NCBI GenBank assembly: GCA_034521495.1 | Contig: JAXHMK010000009.1 | Span: 62,001 to 126,000, forward strand | From: Balneolaceae bacterium | GTDB lineage: Bacteria; Bacteroidota; Rhodothermia; Balneolales; Balneolaceae | DNA length: 64,000 bases | Direction of reading: 5' to 3' | Part shown: piece after piece, positions 51,981 through 62,935 of the stretch | How the letters are laid out: each line of letters begins with the position of its first letter | Position numbering within the stretch: the first letter of the stretch is position 1 | Made by a program: the position numbers and the translations under genes | Notes under the pieces: generated by a model | The model's input: the letters and a program-made list of their open reading frames with translations, nothing else | What the model was told of the DNA's origin: nothing | Databases searched by the model: none

Positions 51981-53189
51981 TTAATCAGGCATATTGATGT
52001 GAAAGTGCCGATCCGCAAAATTCAGAAACTGTATCCAGTCATATAATTTCAGATCATGTTCTCCATTTCGAATATGGTACGCGGCATAGGGATTGTCCGT
52101 CGGGTTATTTATCGCCGGCATTCGTTCATTCAGCGGAACGGAAATCCCATAGATCTTCTCATATACCTCGGATGCATGGAGGAGCGACTCATACATTCCC
52201 TTTGGATCAGCCCACTGGTCATCCTCGGCAGCGGTGATATACAATCCTCTTGGGGCGATTGTACCCAGAAGCATATGCTGATCAAACGGCAACTCCGATT
52301 CATTTTGATTGAATGCTTCAAAATTGGGGGTAAACCAGTACGGGAACCCATTATTTATGATATCTATTGTCTCTCCGAATTTACGTTTTGAAAGTGCCGC
52401 GCCCACTGCACCGGATTCATTTGCTACAATAATACTCCATCTCTCGTCATTCGCCCCGGTCCAAAGAGCCGCTTTACCGCCTCTGGAATGTCCCACAAGC
52501 ATCGACTTTTTGTGATCAATATCATCATCCGTTTCCAGGTAATCCATTACGCGCATTGCACCCCAGCCCCAGGCGGAGAGCCCCATCATTCCATCTTCCT
52601 GGCCGATTTGTTCGGGATAAAGTGTTTCGAGAAGATCTTCGGCATATGTATCAGGATCATCATCAGCCACATCTTCCACATTAAAAACCGCGGCGGCATA
52701 TCCACGCTCAAGAATCGTTTCAGCCGGCCAGAAATCTTCCTTTGCTTCCCGGGTGATATCCATATTTTCAGCTCCCCGATGATTCATCAGTAATGTAACC
52801 GGTACAGGATAATCTGCATGATTCGGAATGAGAAGATTGAGCCGAATCGGTAAAGAGTTCCCATTTCTGGAGACGATAATATCCACCTCTTTTGCAGTGG
52901 CTGTGCCGTCAATCGCCGAGCTGTTTTTGCTGACCACATTGAATTCGATGGAATCAAAATGATTCGGCATTTGGCCGTATACATGCTCGGCAAACATGTT
53001 GACAATTTCTGCTCGTCGTTGATACTTCCACTCATTGATGGTTTTGACAGGTTCACCCGAGGTAGTTTCGAGAATTTTTGGCAGAGTAAAATTTGGGACG
53101 TTGGACTCATCGTAATTAGCTTCTTCCTGCGCATTAATTTGATGAGCGAATAGAAATAAAATAAAAAGTGTTAAGACGGTAATTTTCAT
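51981..53189 (-). CDS. secreted CE15-like glucuronoyl esterase / alpha-beta hydrolase
   Basis: This 402-aa protein has a signal peptide ending HQINA. The alpha/beta-hydrolase nucleophile is Ser235 in VGHSRGGKAALW; the family-typical NESGAVGAALSKRKFGETI follows. The catalytic His is predicted as His378 (RNGEHDLKLYDW). This pattern is that of CE15, which splits ester bonds between glucuronoxylan and lignin alcohols. Bacterial relatives act on varied uronate esters, including in marine polysaccharides. The acid residue is not certain. It may share a transcript with the DUF4382 lipoprotein downstream. Confidence 0.85.
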   Translation of the reverse strand: MKITVLTLFILFLFAHQINAQEEANYDESNVPNFTLPKILETTSGEPVKTINEWKYQRRAEIVNMFAEHVYGQMPNHFDSIEFNVVSKNSSAIDGTATAKEVDIIVSRNGNSLPIRLNLLIPNHADYPVPVTLLMNHRGAENMDITREAKEDFWPAETILERGYAAAVFNVEDVADDDPDTYAEDLLETLYPEQIGQEDGMMGLSAWGWGAMRVMDYLETDDDIDHKKSMLVGHSRGGKAALWTGANDERWSIIVANESGAVGAALSKRKFGETIDIINNGFPYWFTPNFEAFNQNESELPFDQHMLLGTIAPRGLYITAAEDDQWADPKGMYESLLHASEVYEKIYGISVPLNERMPAINNPTDNPYAAYHIRNGEHDLKLYDWIQFLNFADRHFHINMPD

Positions 53190-53373
53190 TTATGATGGCT
53201 TATTTTTGGATTATAATTGGGTTGTTCCAGAAGTTGATCTTACTCTTTCAATTTAATACTCATGAACTTATCTGCAAATATTAAAAATATCGAAAGGTTC
53301 ATGAAAAGTTATGTATTGTTTTTTGAAGGCATTATTTTCGGTGAGATAAGTCACCAACCAAAAAAAGATTATC

Positions 53374-53619
53374 ATGAAAACCGTTGCACAACTTACCTAT
53401 ATACCCCTTTACACCGATCACCCGAAAGAAAAAGTACAAGACCTGATAGAGTTCGTTGCCCAACATGATGTAGAGGTCGATATCAACTACCTGTCCACGA
53501 GCGTGAAGGGGGATACAGATGTTGTTTTCGACCTGATTAGGGAAATTTACGATACCATGACTCTTGAAGATGAAGCCTTTCGTTTTCATGTGGAGCTGCT
53601 AAGCCCGACGGAAGATTAA
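53374..53619 (+). CDS. YkoF/MTH1187-like thiamine-binding family protein
   Basis: This 81-aa protein has a ferredoxin-like pattern: strand VAQLTYIPLYT, helix VQDLIEFVAQHD, strand VEVDINYLSTSVKGD, helix VVFDLIREIYDTM and a last strand FRFHVELLS. Start, length and the TSVKGD turn resemble the MTH1187/YkoF group, whose members bind thiamine or its pyrimidine. It is solitary. The match is by pattern only, so the ligand is uncertain. Confidence 0.6.
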   Translation: MKTVAQLTYIPLYTDHPKEKVQDLIEFVAQHDVEVDINYLSTSVKGDTDVVFDLIREIYDTMTLEDEAFRFHVELLSPTED

Positions 53620-53937
53620 TTTCAGAGTTGAGAAATGAGACCTGAGATGTGAGAAGGCAAAACGCAAAAGTGAAAAGGCACATGTGAGACGTCATTGGGT
53701 GGAAACGACAGCGATGAAGCTGCAATTTACAATCGTAAAGATGACCTTACTCGAAATCATATTTGAGGATTGGCGAACTTCATTCAATTTGTTAGCTCCG
53801 CTTGCAATGACACATTTACTTCTCACGTTTCACTTTTGCCTTTTCACTCAAACTAAAAGAGATAACATTTCGCTGTAATGACCGTTTCGAATTTGTATAT
53901 TTAAGGCTTCAGTAATTTTAGTCTTTTTCTTATTTGA
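53620..53937. other. 318-bp gap before lepA, repeat debris
   Basis: AAGGCAAAACGCAAAAGTGAAAA (shortened here; about 53653-53678) and its near-reverse complement TTTCACTTTTGCCTTTTCAC (about 53829-53848) flank the gap's middle, forming a loose inverted repeat. The same words recur near 31030, 38238 and 46100. A family 3 fragment (TTAGCTCCGCTTGCAATGAC) lies at about 53791. No gene seen. Confidence 0.4.
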
Positions 53938-55738
53938 ATGAAGAATATTCGGAACTTTTGCATTATTGCGCACATCGATCATGGCAAATCTACGCTGGCC
54001 GATCGTCTGCTTGAACGCACCGGCACCATTAGTGAAAGAGAGATGCAGGAACAGGTTCTCGATGATATGGACCTGGAACGCGAGCGTGGAATCACTATTA
54101 AAAGCCATGCCATCCGAATGGATTACAAACGTCCTAACGGAGAAGTAGTAACCTTCAACCTGATCGACACACCGGGTCATGTTGATTTTTCGTATGAGGT
54201 GTCTCGTGCCCTGAAAGCATGTGAAGGTGCATTGCTGGTAGTGGATGCCGCGCAGGGGATTGAAGCGCAGACTATTTCGAATCTCTACCAGGCACTTGAC
54301 CAGGAACTGGAGATTATACCGGTTCTCAATAAGATTGATCTTCCCGGTGCAGATATCGAAGGCGTGGGACAGCAAATTGTAGATCTGATCGGTGGGACAC
54401 ATGAAGAAATTTTGCATGTATCTGGTAAAACCGGTGAAGGAATTGAGGACCTTCTGGAGGCGATTGTTGAACGAATTCCGCCTCCTAAGCAGGAAGTTGA
54501 CAAACCTCTGAAAGCATTGATTTTTGATTCCATTTTTAACACCTACCGTGGCTCTATCTGTTATGTTCGGGTGATGGAAGGTGTTCTCGAAAAAGGAGAG
54601 GGCATCACGTTTATGGCGACTAAAAAGGAGTATGATGCCGAAGAGATCGGTTACCTGAAGCTGAAAAAGGAGAAAACGGATAAACTGGAAGCCGGTGACG
54701 TTGGTTACGTGATCGGGAGTGTAAAATCTCTTCAGGATGCAAAAGTGGGGGATACAGTTACAAATACGAAAAACAAAGCAGATTCTCCCATCCCCGGTTA
54801 TAAAGAAGTGAAACCGATGGTGTTTAGCGGAATTTTTCCTACCAACTCAGAAGATTTTGAAGATCTGCGGGGAGCACTTGAAAAACTTCAGTTAAATGAT
54901 GCATCTCTTTCCTATCAACCCGAAACCTCGAAAGCACTTGGTTTTGGTTTTCGGGCGGGATTTTTGGGACTCCTTCATATGGAAATTATCCAGGAACGGC
55001 TCGATCGTGAGTTCGATATGGATATTATTACCACAGTCCCCAATGTTCGGTATGAAATTGACCTTGAAGACGGAGAGCGAATCAAAGTAGATAACCCCAG
55101 CGAAATGCCGGAGGTCGGTAAAATTGATTCCGTTTGGGAACCGTATATCAAAGCGAGTATCCTAACGCCGGCGGATTACATCGGGCCTATTATGTCGCTC
55201 TGCCAGGATCGGCGGGGAGTTTACGTCAATCAACACTTTATGCAGAACAACCGCGTTGAGATAACGTACGAACTGCCGATGGCCGAGGTGGTGTTCGACT
55301 TTCTACGATCGGCTGAAGAGCGGAACACGCGGATATGCATCGCTCGATTATGAATTTTTGGAATACCGAAAAGGCGATCTGGTACGTTTGGATATTCTGT
55401 TGAATGGCGACCAGGTGGACGCACTCTCGAGCATTACGCACAGGGATAAAGCGTACTACCTGGGCCGCAAGATCTGTGGCAAACTGAAGGAACTTATTCC
55501 GCGACAGCAGTTTGAAGTAGCAGTGCAGGCGGCAATTGGATCGAGGGTGATTGCCCGCGATACAATTCGTGCACTGAAGAAAGATGTGACTGCCAAATGT
55601 TATGGCGGCGATATCTCCCGAAAACGAAAACTCATTGAAAAACAGAAAGAAGGTAAAAAACGAATGAAACAAGTGGGATCGGTTGAAATTCCCCAGGAAG
55701 CGTTTTTGGCTGTACTTTCAATGGATGAAGAAGATTAA
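53938..55738 (+). CDS. lepA: elongation factor 4 (LepA), one-base frameshift
   Basis: A membrane-associated ribosomal GTPase that back-translocates stalled ribosomes. GTPase motifs: [20 protein letters not shown] and NKIDLPGAD. The frame is broken at 55300-55302: GAC TTT CTA CGA replaces the expected GAC TTC TAC GAT (conserved [15 protein letters not shown]). Removing one T restores a 599-aa protein, exactly the usual length. Upstream of the break 463 codons are normal; downstream, from 55304 to the stop at 55738, the LepA C-terminal domain is normal ([20 protein letters not shown]). A sequencing or assembly error is the likeliest cause; a recent real mutation is possible. Confidence 0.93.
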
Positions 55739-55752
55739 ATCATTAAAAACAT

Positions 55753-56325
55753 ATGATGAGAAAGTTATTTTTAGTTGTTCTTTTTCTTTTTGGCTCGGTC
55801 TCAATTGCCTTTGCTCAATTTGAAGATCCCGAAATTGTAAAAGTTGAACCATCTGAAAAGAGCCAGTTCGAAAATCGATTTAGCGATATTAAATGGACCG
55901 GCCAGGGGCTATACAATCCAACTACAATAGATAGAATTCCAACCATTGAGCTCCGGTCACGATTGCAGGCTGTGTTTGGGGAACCAACTCAAACCATTGG
56001 AGATCTTATTAACGAGCAAAACTTCCGTCCCGGAAAGGCGATCCAGTTTGAGTATTGGTTTGTGGTAGACGGCCAGATGCCGCTGATGATTTTGGATCTT
56101 GATGGACCATTTGAAAATGGGCTTGTATATGTAGGAGCCAGCCGTTTTATTGATTTGATGCCACAGGTAAAACGAACGTTAAACAGACTTTTAATGAGTG
56201 AACAGGGCGATCCGGTAGAATTTCAGGATTATTTTTACTCGCCGGAGCGGAAACAATGGTACCTTGTTCAGTACGAAGACGGCGAATTCCAGCGGGATAT
56301 GATCGACCGTCCAACATTTAACTAA
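55753..56325 (+). CDS. secreted protein of unknown function downstream of lepA
   Basis: A 190-aa protein with a signal peptide (LFLVVLFLFGSVSIAFAQ). The mature part is mixed alpha/beta, with PTIELRSRLQAVFGEP, EYWFVVDGQMPLMILDLDGP and YFYSPERKQWYLVQYEDGEF. No cysteine, metal or catalytic motif is visible. It starts 14 bp after lepA, so it is co-transcribed, and is followed by a large hairpin with a T-run. Not recognised; conserved-looking and probably periplasmic. Confidence 0.7.
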   Translation: MMRKLFLVVLFLFGSVSIAFAQFEDPEIVKVEPSEKSQFENRFSDIKWTGQGLYNPTTIDRIPTIELRSRLQAVFGEPTQTIGDLINEQNFRPGKAIQFEYWFVVDGQMPLMILDLDGPFENGLVYVGASRFIDLMPQVKRTLNRLLMSEQGDPVEFQDYFYSPERKQWYLVQYEDGEFQRDMIDRPTFN

Positions 56326-56327
56326 CA

Positions 56328-56467
56328 GTGTCTCTAAGAAAACGTCAATCTCTGCGTTTCGCTTCGCGGGATAAAAGAGGAGCACTCGCCCCAAAAATGC
56401 TTCCCGAGCAGTCGGGACGTTTTTTTGGGACTTCGTGCGCCTTGATCTTGACGTTTCCTTAGGACAC
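56328..56467. repeat. 140-bp palindromic element containing a terminator
   Basis: The outer arms GTGTCTCTAAGAAAACGTC (56328) and GACGTTTCCTTAGGACAC (56450-56467) are near-perfect inverted repeats. The centre is TCCCGA-GCAG-TCGGGA (56402-56417) followed by CGTTTTTTT, a good terminator for the lepA transcript. Intermediate arms CCCCAAAAA/TTTTTTTGGG extend the stem. Confidence 0.75.
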
Positions 56468-56505
56468 TATGAGTTTTCTTACAAACACTAACTAATTTTT
56501 AGACA

Positions 56506-57591
56506 TTGAAAAACAATAAAAGCTCTTCGGGGAAACGGTCAGCGAGATCGGAACGAAGAAAATCAGAAGAGACAAAAGCAAAACATTGGGCAAAAGAGTG
56601 GCTGGACGCGCTGATTTGGGCGGGTATAGCTGCCATTATTCTACGCACATTTTTCTTCGGAGCCTACCGAATTCCTACCCCAAGTATGGAAAAAACCCTT
56701 CTTACCGGCGACTTCCTGATCGTAACAAAGCTGGCATATGGTCCGCGAACACCGATGACGCTTTCTGTTCCATTTACCGATATCTATATGCCGGGCGTAA
56801 ACTTGCCCTGGACTCGAATTCCTGGTTATACCGATATCAAACGAAATGACATTGTGGTATTCAACTACCCGATTGATGTAGCCCCGATCTCCGTTAAAAC
56901 CAATTACATTAAGCGAGCAGTTGGGGTACCGGGTGACCAGTTACGACTTGATGACAAAGTACTTTACGTGAATGGAGAAGAAGCTGAAACGTTTGATACA
57001 TATATGTATAACTATCGCGTGGATGTTCGGGAACGAATTCGCTTAAGCCCCTCAAAAGTACGAGAAGCCGGAGCTGAAATTGTACAGAATGGGAATGGAT
57101 TTCACATCATAAATATGACGGAACAGATCGCATCTGAACTGCGCGAATGGCCGGAAATTGATAATGTTCAGAAGTTTGTATTACCCGATGATTACGACGG
57201 CTTTAGCCGACGCGGATTTAATTTTTCAGACGGATTTGCCAACCATGATAATATGAAGGAATTTACTGTTCCCGCTGAGGGAATGGAGATACAACTTACG
57301 CCGGAGAACTGGCATATCTATGAAGATATACTTCTTCGATACGAGCGAAATTTGGTTGAGCGAAATGGCGATCAGTTTATCATCAACGGTGTTGAGACCA
57401 ACAGCTATACCATCCAGCAGGATTACTATTTTATGATGGGAGACAACCGCGATGACAGTGAAGACAGCCGCTATTGGGGTTTTGTACCGCAGGATCACGT
57501 GATCGGTAAGGCCGGAATTATCTACTTCTCATGGGATGGCGAAAACTGGCTGCCTCGATTTAATCGAATTTTTGATCTGATTCATTCCTAA
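56506..57591 (+). CDS. lepB: signal peptidase I
   Basis: This 361-aa inner-membrane serine protease cleaves signal peptides. TTG start at 56506; no nearer ATG keeps the N-terminal helix. One membrane helix at about 34-51 (ALIWAGIAAIILRTFFFGAY), catalytic Ser60 (IPTPSMEKTLL), general-base Lys136 (YIKRAVGVPGD) and box E GDNRDDSEDSRYWGFVP. About 150 residues lie between the Lys box and box E, a long insertion common in Bacteroidota-type LepB. It starts 180 bp after the lepA partner gene, beyond a terminator. Confidence 0.93.
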   Translation: MKNNKSSSGKRSARSERRKSEETKAKHWAKEWLDALIWAGIAAIILRTFFFGAYRIPTPSMEKTLLTGDFLIVTKLAYGPRTPMTLSVPFTDIYMPGVNLPWTRIPGYTDIKRNDIVVFNYPIDVAPISVKTNYIKRAVGVPGDQLRLDDKVLYVNGEEAETFDTYMYNYRVDVRERIRLSPSKVREAGAEIVQNGNGFHIINMTEQIASELREWPEIDNVQKFVLPDDYDGFSRRGFNFSDGFANHDNMKEFTVPAEGMEIQLTPENWHIYEDILLRYERNLVERNGDQFIINGVETNSYTIQQDYYFMMGDNRDDSEDSRYWGFVPQDHVIGKAGIIYFSWDGENWLPRFNRIFDLIHS

Positions 57592-57621
57592 ACTGTAAGA
57601 AGGTTTTGCAAAATTCTGACC

Positions 57622-57700
57622 GTCATTCTATACTTGATTCAGGATCTCCAGATACTGGCTATAAAGACGAATGGAGAATCTGAATCGAGTTCAGATTGAC
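57622..57700. repeat. family 4 palindromic repeat downstream of lepB
   Basis: GTCATTCTATACTTGATTCAGGATCTCC at the left (shortened: GATTCAGGATCTCC) and GGAGAATCTGAATCGAGTTC at the right. Same family as 31083, 46308 and the centre of the 59304 element. Confidence 0.7.
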
Positions 57701-57753
57701 CAATAACCACGGTTTTGCATAGCCCTCTGTAAATGACTCAAAAGTCATAACAG

Positions 57754-58077
57754 TTAGCTTTCTTGGAGATTTACATCTTGTTTGTAAACAGTAACGCCAA
57801 CTCTCCTGATATGATCGAGTAGTTCAGGATTGGTAATATTGTGAAAAATGGACACATCGAACTTCCAGGGAAGCAGAAGGTCATCCAGTTCATTTTCAAG
57901 CCTCAGCTGATCTTTTGTAGTGATCTCTTCTCCTTTCAAAACCAGATCGATGTCTGAAGCCTCTTTGTGTGTACCTTTCGCCCTGGAACCATAAAGAATC
58001 ACCTCTTCAATCCGATCATTTTTTTTCACGCAACTGATAATTTGATTCCAAATATGTGGCTTCAGGCCGTATTTCAT
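57754..58077 (-). CDS. mntA: MntA-type nucleotidyltransferase antitoxin
   Basis: This 107-aa minimal nucleotidyltransferase has the exact GSx10DxD signature: Gly30-Ser31, then Asp42-x-Asp44 (GSRAKGTHKEASDIDLV). A third carboxylate is in KFDVSIF. In type VII toxin-antitoxin systems MntA modifies a tyrosine of the HEPN toxin with AMP. The ATG overlaps the stop of the HEPN gene by 4 bp (ATGA), fixing a two-gene operon with the toxin first. Confidence 0.88.
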   Translation of the reverse strand: MKYGLKPHIWNQIISCVKKNDRIEEVILYGSRAKGTHKEASDIDLVLKGEEITTKDQLRLENELDDLLLPWKFDVSIFHNITNPELLDHIRRVGVTVYKQDVNLQES

Positions 58078-58484
58078 TTCAGGTTTTCCATTTTTCTATT
58101 AAATGAATCAAAAAGGTTGAAATAAACATTTACGATGTTTTCTGCGATCTCCTGAGCGGTTGCTTCATTGTACAGATGTGCTGTTTGATTTCGGCTTTTA
58201 ATCATCTCCATCCAACCTTCTCCCTCTGAAATAATTTCCTTTTGAAACGATTCCCTGATAGCATCTCTTGAGCCTGTTATGCCTGTAATTCCCTGAAATT
58301 CAAGGTAATCTTTCATTACTTTCCAGGCTAATTCATAGGTATACTCAAATCTTTGAATAAGACCTTCTTTTTCTAAGTCTGTCAGCTGACCCAATGTTTT
58401 GTTCTCAACGACTTCGGCAAGTTTGCCAAATGCTTTTTGATAATTTGAGAATCGTTGTTTCCATCGAATATCTTGATCAGGCAT
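58074..58484 (-). CDS. hepT: HepT-type HEPN ribonuclease toxin
   Basis: This 136-aa all-helical HEPN protein of the HI0074 group carries the RNase motif Rx4HxY as Arg98, His103 and Tyr105 (KSRNQTAHLYNEA). The Tyr is the residue AMP-modified by MntA in characterised pairs. QRFEYTYELAWKVMKDYLE is also typical. It is the first gene of the pair. HEPN-MNT modules often serve in stress or phage defence. Catalysis and toxicity are inferred from motifs. Confidence 0.88.
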   Translation of the reverse strand: MPDQDIRWKQRFSNYQKAFGKLAEVVENKTLGQLTDLEKEGLIQRFEYTYELAWKVMKDYLEFQGITGITGSRDAIRESFQKEIISEGEGWMEMIKSRNQTAHLYNEATAQEIAENIVNVYFNLFDSFNRKMENLK

Positions 58485-58555
58485 TGTATCTTTTTTTATG
58501 ATAGAGTTTATTCAATTTGCTCATACATTCCAATAACATCAACTATTACTGTAAA

Positions 58556-59149
58556 ATGAAAAATAGAATGAATGAAAAAACCCGCTGCGAATGGGCCGAA
58601 GGCCAGTTTGACGAATACATCCAATACCACGATGAAGAGTGGGGTGTGCCGGTTCATGATGATCAAACGCATTTCGAATTTTTGATATTGGAGGGAGCCC
58701 AGGCCGGGTTGAGCTGGTCCACGATTTTGAAAAGAAGAGAGGGCTATCGACAATCCTTTGCCAATTTTGATCCGAAGAAAGTGGCCAAATTTGATGAAGA
58801 GAAAATCCAGGAACTGCTTCAATTTGAAGGGATCATTCGTAACAAACTGAAAGTTCGGTCAGCCGTAACCAACGCTCAAAAATTTCTCGAAATCCAGGAT
58901 GAATTCGGCAGTTTCGACGAGTACATCTGGCGATTTGTCGACGGAGAGCCGATCGTCAATCACTGGAAAAGTTTGAAAGAAGTTCCGGCCACAACTAAAG
59001 AATCCGACGCCCTCAGCAAAGACCTTAAAAAGCGCGGGTTCAAATTCACGGGAAGCACCATTATGTACGCTCACATGCAGGCTTGCGGCCTGGTCAATGA
59101 TCATACTGTGGATTGTTTCCGGTATGAAGAACTGGTAGGTTTAGCATAG
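58556..59149 (+). CDS. tag: DNA-3-methyladenine glycosylase I
   Basis: This enzyme removes 3-methyladenine from alkylated DNA. ATG at 58556 or 58568 (MNEKTRCEWAE); the upstream TTG frame is not family-like. Zinc-snap ligands are visible: Cys in TRCEW, His in QYHDEEWG, and His and Cys in VNDHTVDC. Other motifs LEGAQAGLSWSTILKRRE and GFKFTGSTIMYAHMQACG. Length about 195 aa fits. Divergent from the HepT/MntA pair, with 71 bp between starts. Confidence 0.95.
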   Translation: MKNRMNEKTRCEWAEGQFDEYIQYHDEEWGVPVHDDQTHFEFLILEGAQAGLSWSTILKRREGYRQSFANFDPKKVAKFDEEKIQELLQFEGIIRNKLKVRSAVTNAQKFLEIQDEFGSFDEYIWRFVDGEPIVNHWKSLKEVPATTKESDALSKDLKKRGFKFTGSTIMYAHMQACGLVNDHTVDCFRYEELVGLA

Positions 59150-59303
59150 TTAGTTTCTGATTAACCTGAGTTCAGGTTAAGAACGTTGAAGATGAAATCC
59201 CCTCCTATGATTAGGAGGGGTTAGGGGAGGTAGAAAGGAGATTTAAACTTTAAAACAAATGTCTGTTTCTCCGTTGGAAGCCTTTGGTGCAACCACCCCT
59301 AAG

Positions 59304-59444
59304 TGAGGCTGTCCAAAAAGGATGTGCTTTAAGCATATAAACTCAATTTTGTCATGCCGGACCCCGATCCGGTATCTCCAAGCATAGTTAAAGAGTGGAG
59401 ATTCTGAATCGAGTTCAGAATGACATCCTTTTTGGATAGCCTCA
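59304..59444. repeat. 141-bp MITE-like element with 22-bp terminal inverted repeats
   Basis: The left end starts TGAGGCTGTCCAAAAAGGAT (59304-59325) and the right end (59423-59444) is its reverse complement with one mismatch in 22. A family 4 repeat (59351-59423) fills the centre. TGAGGCTGTCC-type ends resemble IS termini, so it may be a miniature derivative mobilised by a transposase elsewhere. Beside it, at about 59201-59230, is a CCCCTCCT/AGGAGGGG hairpin. No gene in 59150-59501. Confidence 0.75.
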
Positions 59445-59501
59445 TTTTTCCATATCAATTTTAATATTCTTATGCCGAACACACGTTTTTTAAAATGATG
59501 C

Positions 59502-59777
59502 ATGATGGAATATCGAATTAAGATAGTGTACTGCACCCAATGCCGATGGCTTCCCCGAGCCTGCTGGATGGCCCAGGAACTGCTGACCACGTTTGAACAA
59601 GAGTTGGATGAAGTGGCGTTGGCTCCGGGAACCGGCGGTACATTTGATATTTTCCTCAACGGTGAGATGATCTTTTCAAGAGCTGAAAAAGATCGTTTCC
59701 CGGAATCGAAGGAATTAAAGCAATTGGTTCGGGACCAGATTAATCCCAACCGTGATTTGGGGCACAGCGATCGTTAA
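59502..59777 (+). CDS. SelW/Rdx-family CxxC protein
   Basis: This 91-aa thioredoxin-like-fold protein has a CxxC motif at Cys11/Cys14 (KIVYCTQCRWLPRA) and the family's LAPGTGGTFDIFLNGEMIFS. Bacterial SelW-type proteins with Cys replacing selenocysteine are probably small redox carriers. Second ATG at 59505 equally possible. Tail charged. Solitary; physiological partner unknown. Confidence 0.88.
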   Translation: MMEYRIKIVYCTQCRWLPRACWMAQELLTTFEQELDEVALAPGTGGTFDIFLNGEMIFSRAEKDRFPESKELKQLVRDQINPNRDLGHSDR

Positions 59778-59805
59778 AGTGTTCTTTTATCAACGAAATT
59801 AGGTT

Positions 59806-59838
59806 AGCCGTCAGACCGCTCCAAGCGGTCAGACGGCT
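59806..59838. repeat. hairpin identical in arms to the one at 45463
   Basis: AGCCGTCAGACCGCT-CCA-AGCGGTCAGACGGCT lies between convergent genes, downstream of the SelW-like gene and of the DinB gene. It probably acts as a bidirectional stop or stabiliser. Confidence 0.75.
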
Positions 59839-59855
59839 CTTGTGCTCTCAAAAAA

Positions 59856-60389
59856 CTATTCACTCCATGGCGGTACAATTCCATTCATCCGCGCATAGGA
59901 GATGGATTGACCCACATGCTCACTCTTATGCGTAATAAGCTGCATCAGCACAGCCTGCCCGTTTACGGTTCTTCCATACATCTCCGTTTCTTCCAGCAGC
60001 TTTGACTCAGGCATCGCTCCGATATGTTCTTTTACATGCTCAATGGAGCGCTCCAATATTTCTAACACATCTTCTTTACCGGTAATAGATTCCATATTCT
60101 CAACATCCAGATCCTCGGGTGCCGGGATACCAAGCGATTCTTCCAGGTAATAGAAATTGTATCGTGCAATGTGGGTATAAACTTCTTCCACCGAAAAGAC
60201 ACCCTCGTCAGGCCGCCACGAATACAGATCGGCAGGCATTTCTTCAGCCAGCGACAGCACACGAGAGGCATAATTAAAATGTTGATTAAACTGGCTTTTG
60301 AAATTATTTGATTCTTGAGCCTGTATCATTTGCGCAGATAAAGCTACAATCAAAAAGGATGATAAAAATATGTTTGCTAATTTTTTCAT
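59856..60389 (-). CDS. exported DinB-family protein
   Basis: ATG at 60389 (MKKLANIFLSSFLIVALSAQ) gives a signal peptide ending QAQ; the longer frame to 60461 is not needed. The 177-aa protein is a four-helix DinB/YfiT fold with three candidate metal-ligand His residues in NQHFNYASR, VYTHIARYN and THKSEHVGQ. Most DinB proteins are cytosolic thiol-dependent enzymes, so export is uncommon but recurrent in this phylum. Substrate unknown. Confidence 0.8.
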   Translation of the reverse strand: MKKLANIFLSSFLIVALSAQMIQAQESNNFKSQFNQHFNYASRVLSLAEEMPADLYSWRPDEGVFSVEEVYTHIARYNFYYLEESLGIPAPEDLDVENMESITGKEDVLEILERSIEHVKEHIGAMPESKLLEETEMYGRTVNGQAVLMQLITHKSEHVGQSISYARMNGIVPPWSE

Positions 60390-60513
60390 GAATATCTGAT
60401 TGGTTTCGAGTTGAGATAATCCTTCAAATACAGCTTCTAATGTAAGAAAGGAAATTACCAAAGATCTATTAACTCAAAATTCATGTGTTAGATCTCCAAA
60501 AAACTAAAATTTT

Positions 60514-62507
<1,994 letters not shown>

Positions 62508-62935
62508 TCAGGTCTTGAAGGGTTCAAAAATACAGTGGACGTAAAAATAAGAATCAAATTGGAAGGGAAATAGATAAAATGAAATTAAAAATTCGGACGT
62601 GATTCAGGGGACTCAACGGATGAGGGTTTTGAGGTAGACTTTAGATAACAGATGAGTACACTTATCCGATGAATGAGAGATATTTTCAATCGAATCGGCT
62701 GCAGAGTCCATCTCGGTTCATTCGTGAGAGGGGGGTCGGCAGGTGATTAACCCAATCGCCGAGAGGTTATGGGATTGTAAAATTCGGCAGTTGAAAAAAG
62801 CAATCAACAGCCGATAAGGTAGAAGTTTTTTTATGATCAAATGTCAATTAAGCCGAACAAAGTTAGCATATCCGGCGGGAGTGGAGTATTTTCAAACCTT
62901 GATGAACTTTCTGATAAGTTAATGCAGATTTGTTG
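62508..62935. other. 428-bp divergent gap, no gene seen
   Basis: It should contain promoters for the ABC-F gene (left) and the sialidase-like lipoprotein (right). No inverted repeat of note or convincing -33/-7 pair was recognised. Confidence 0.4.
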
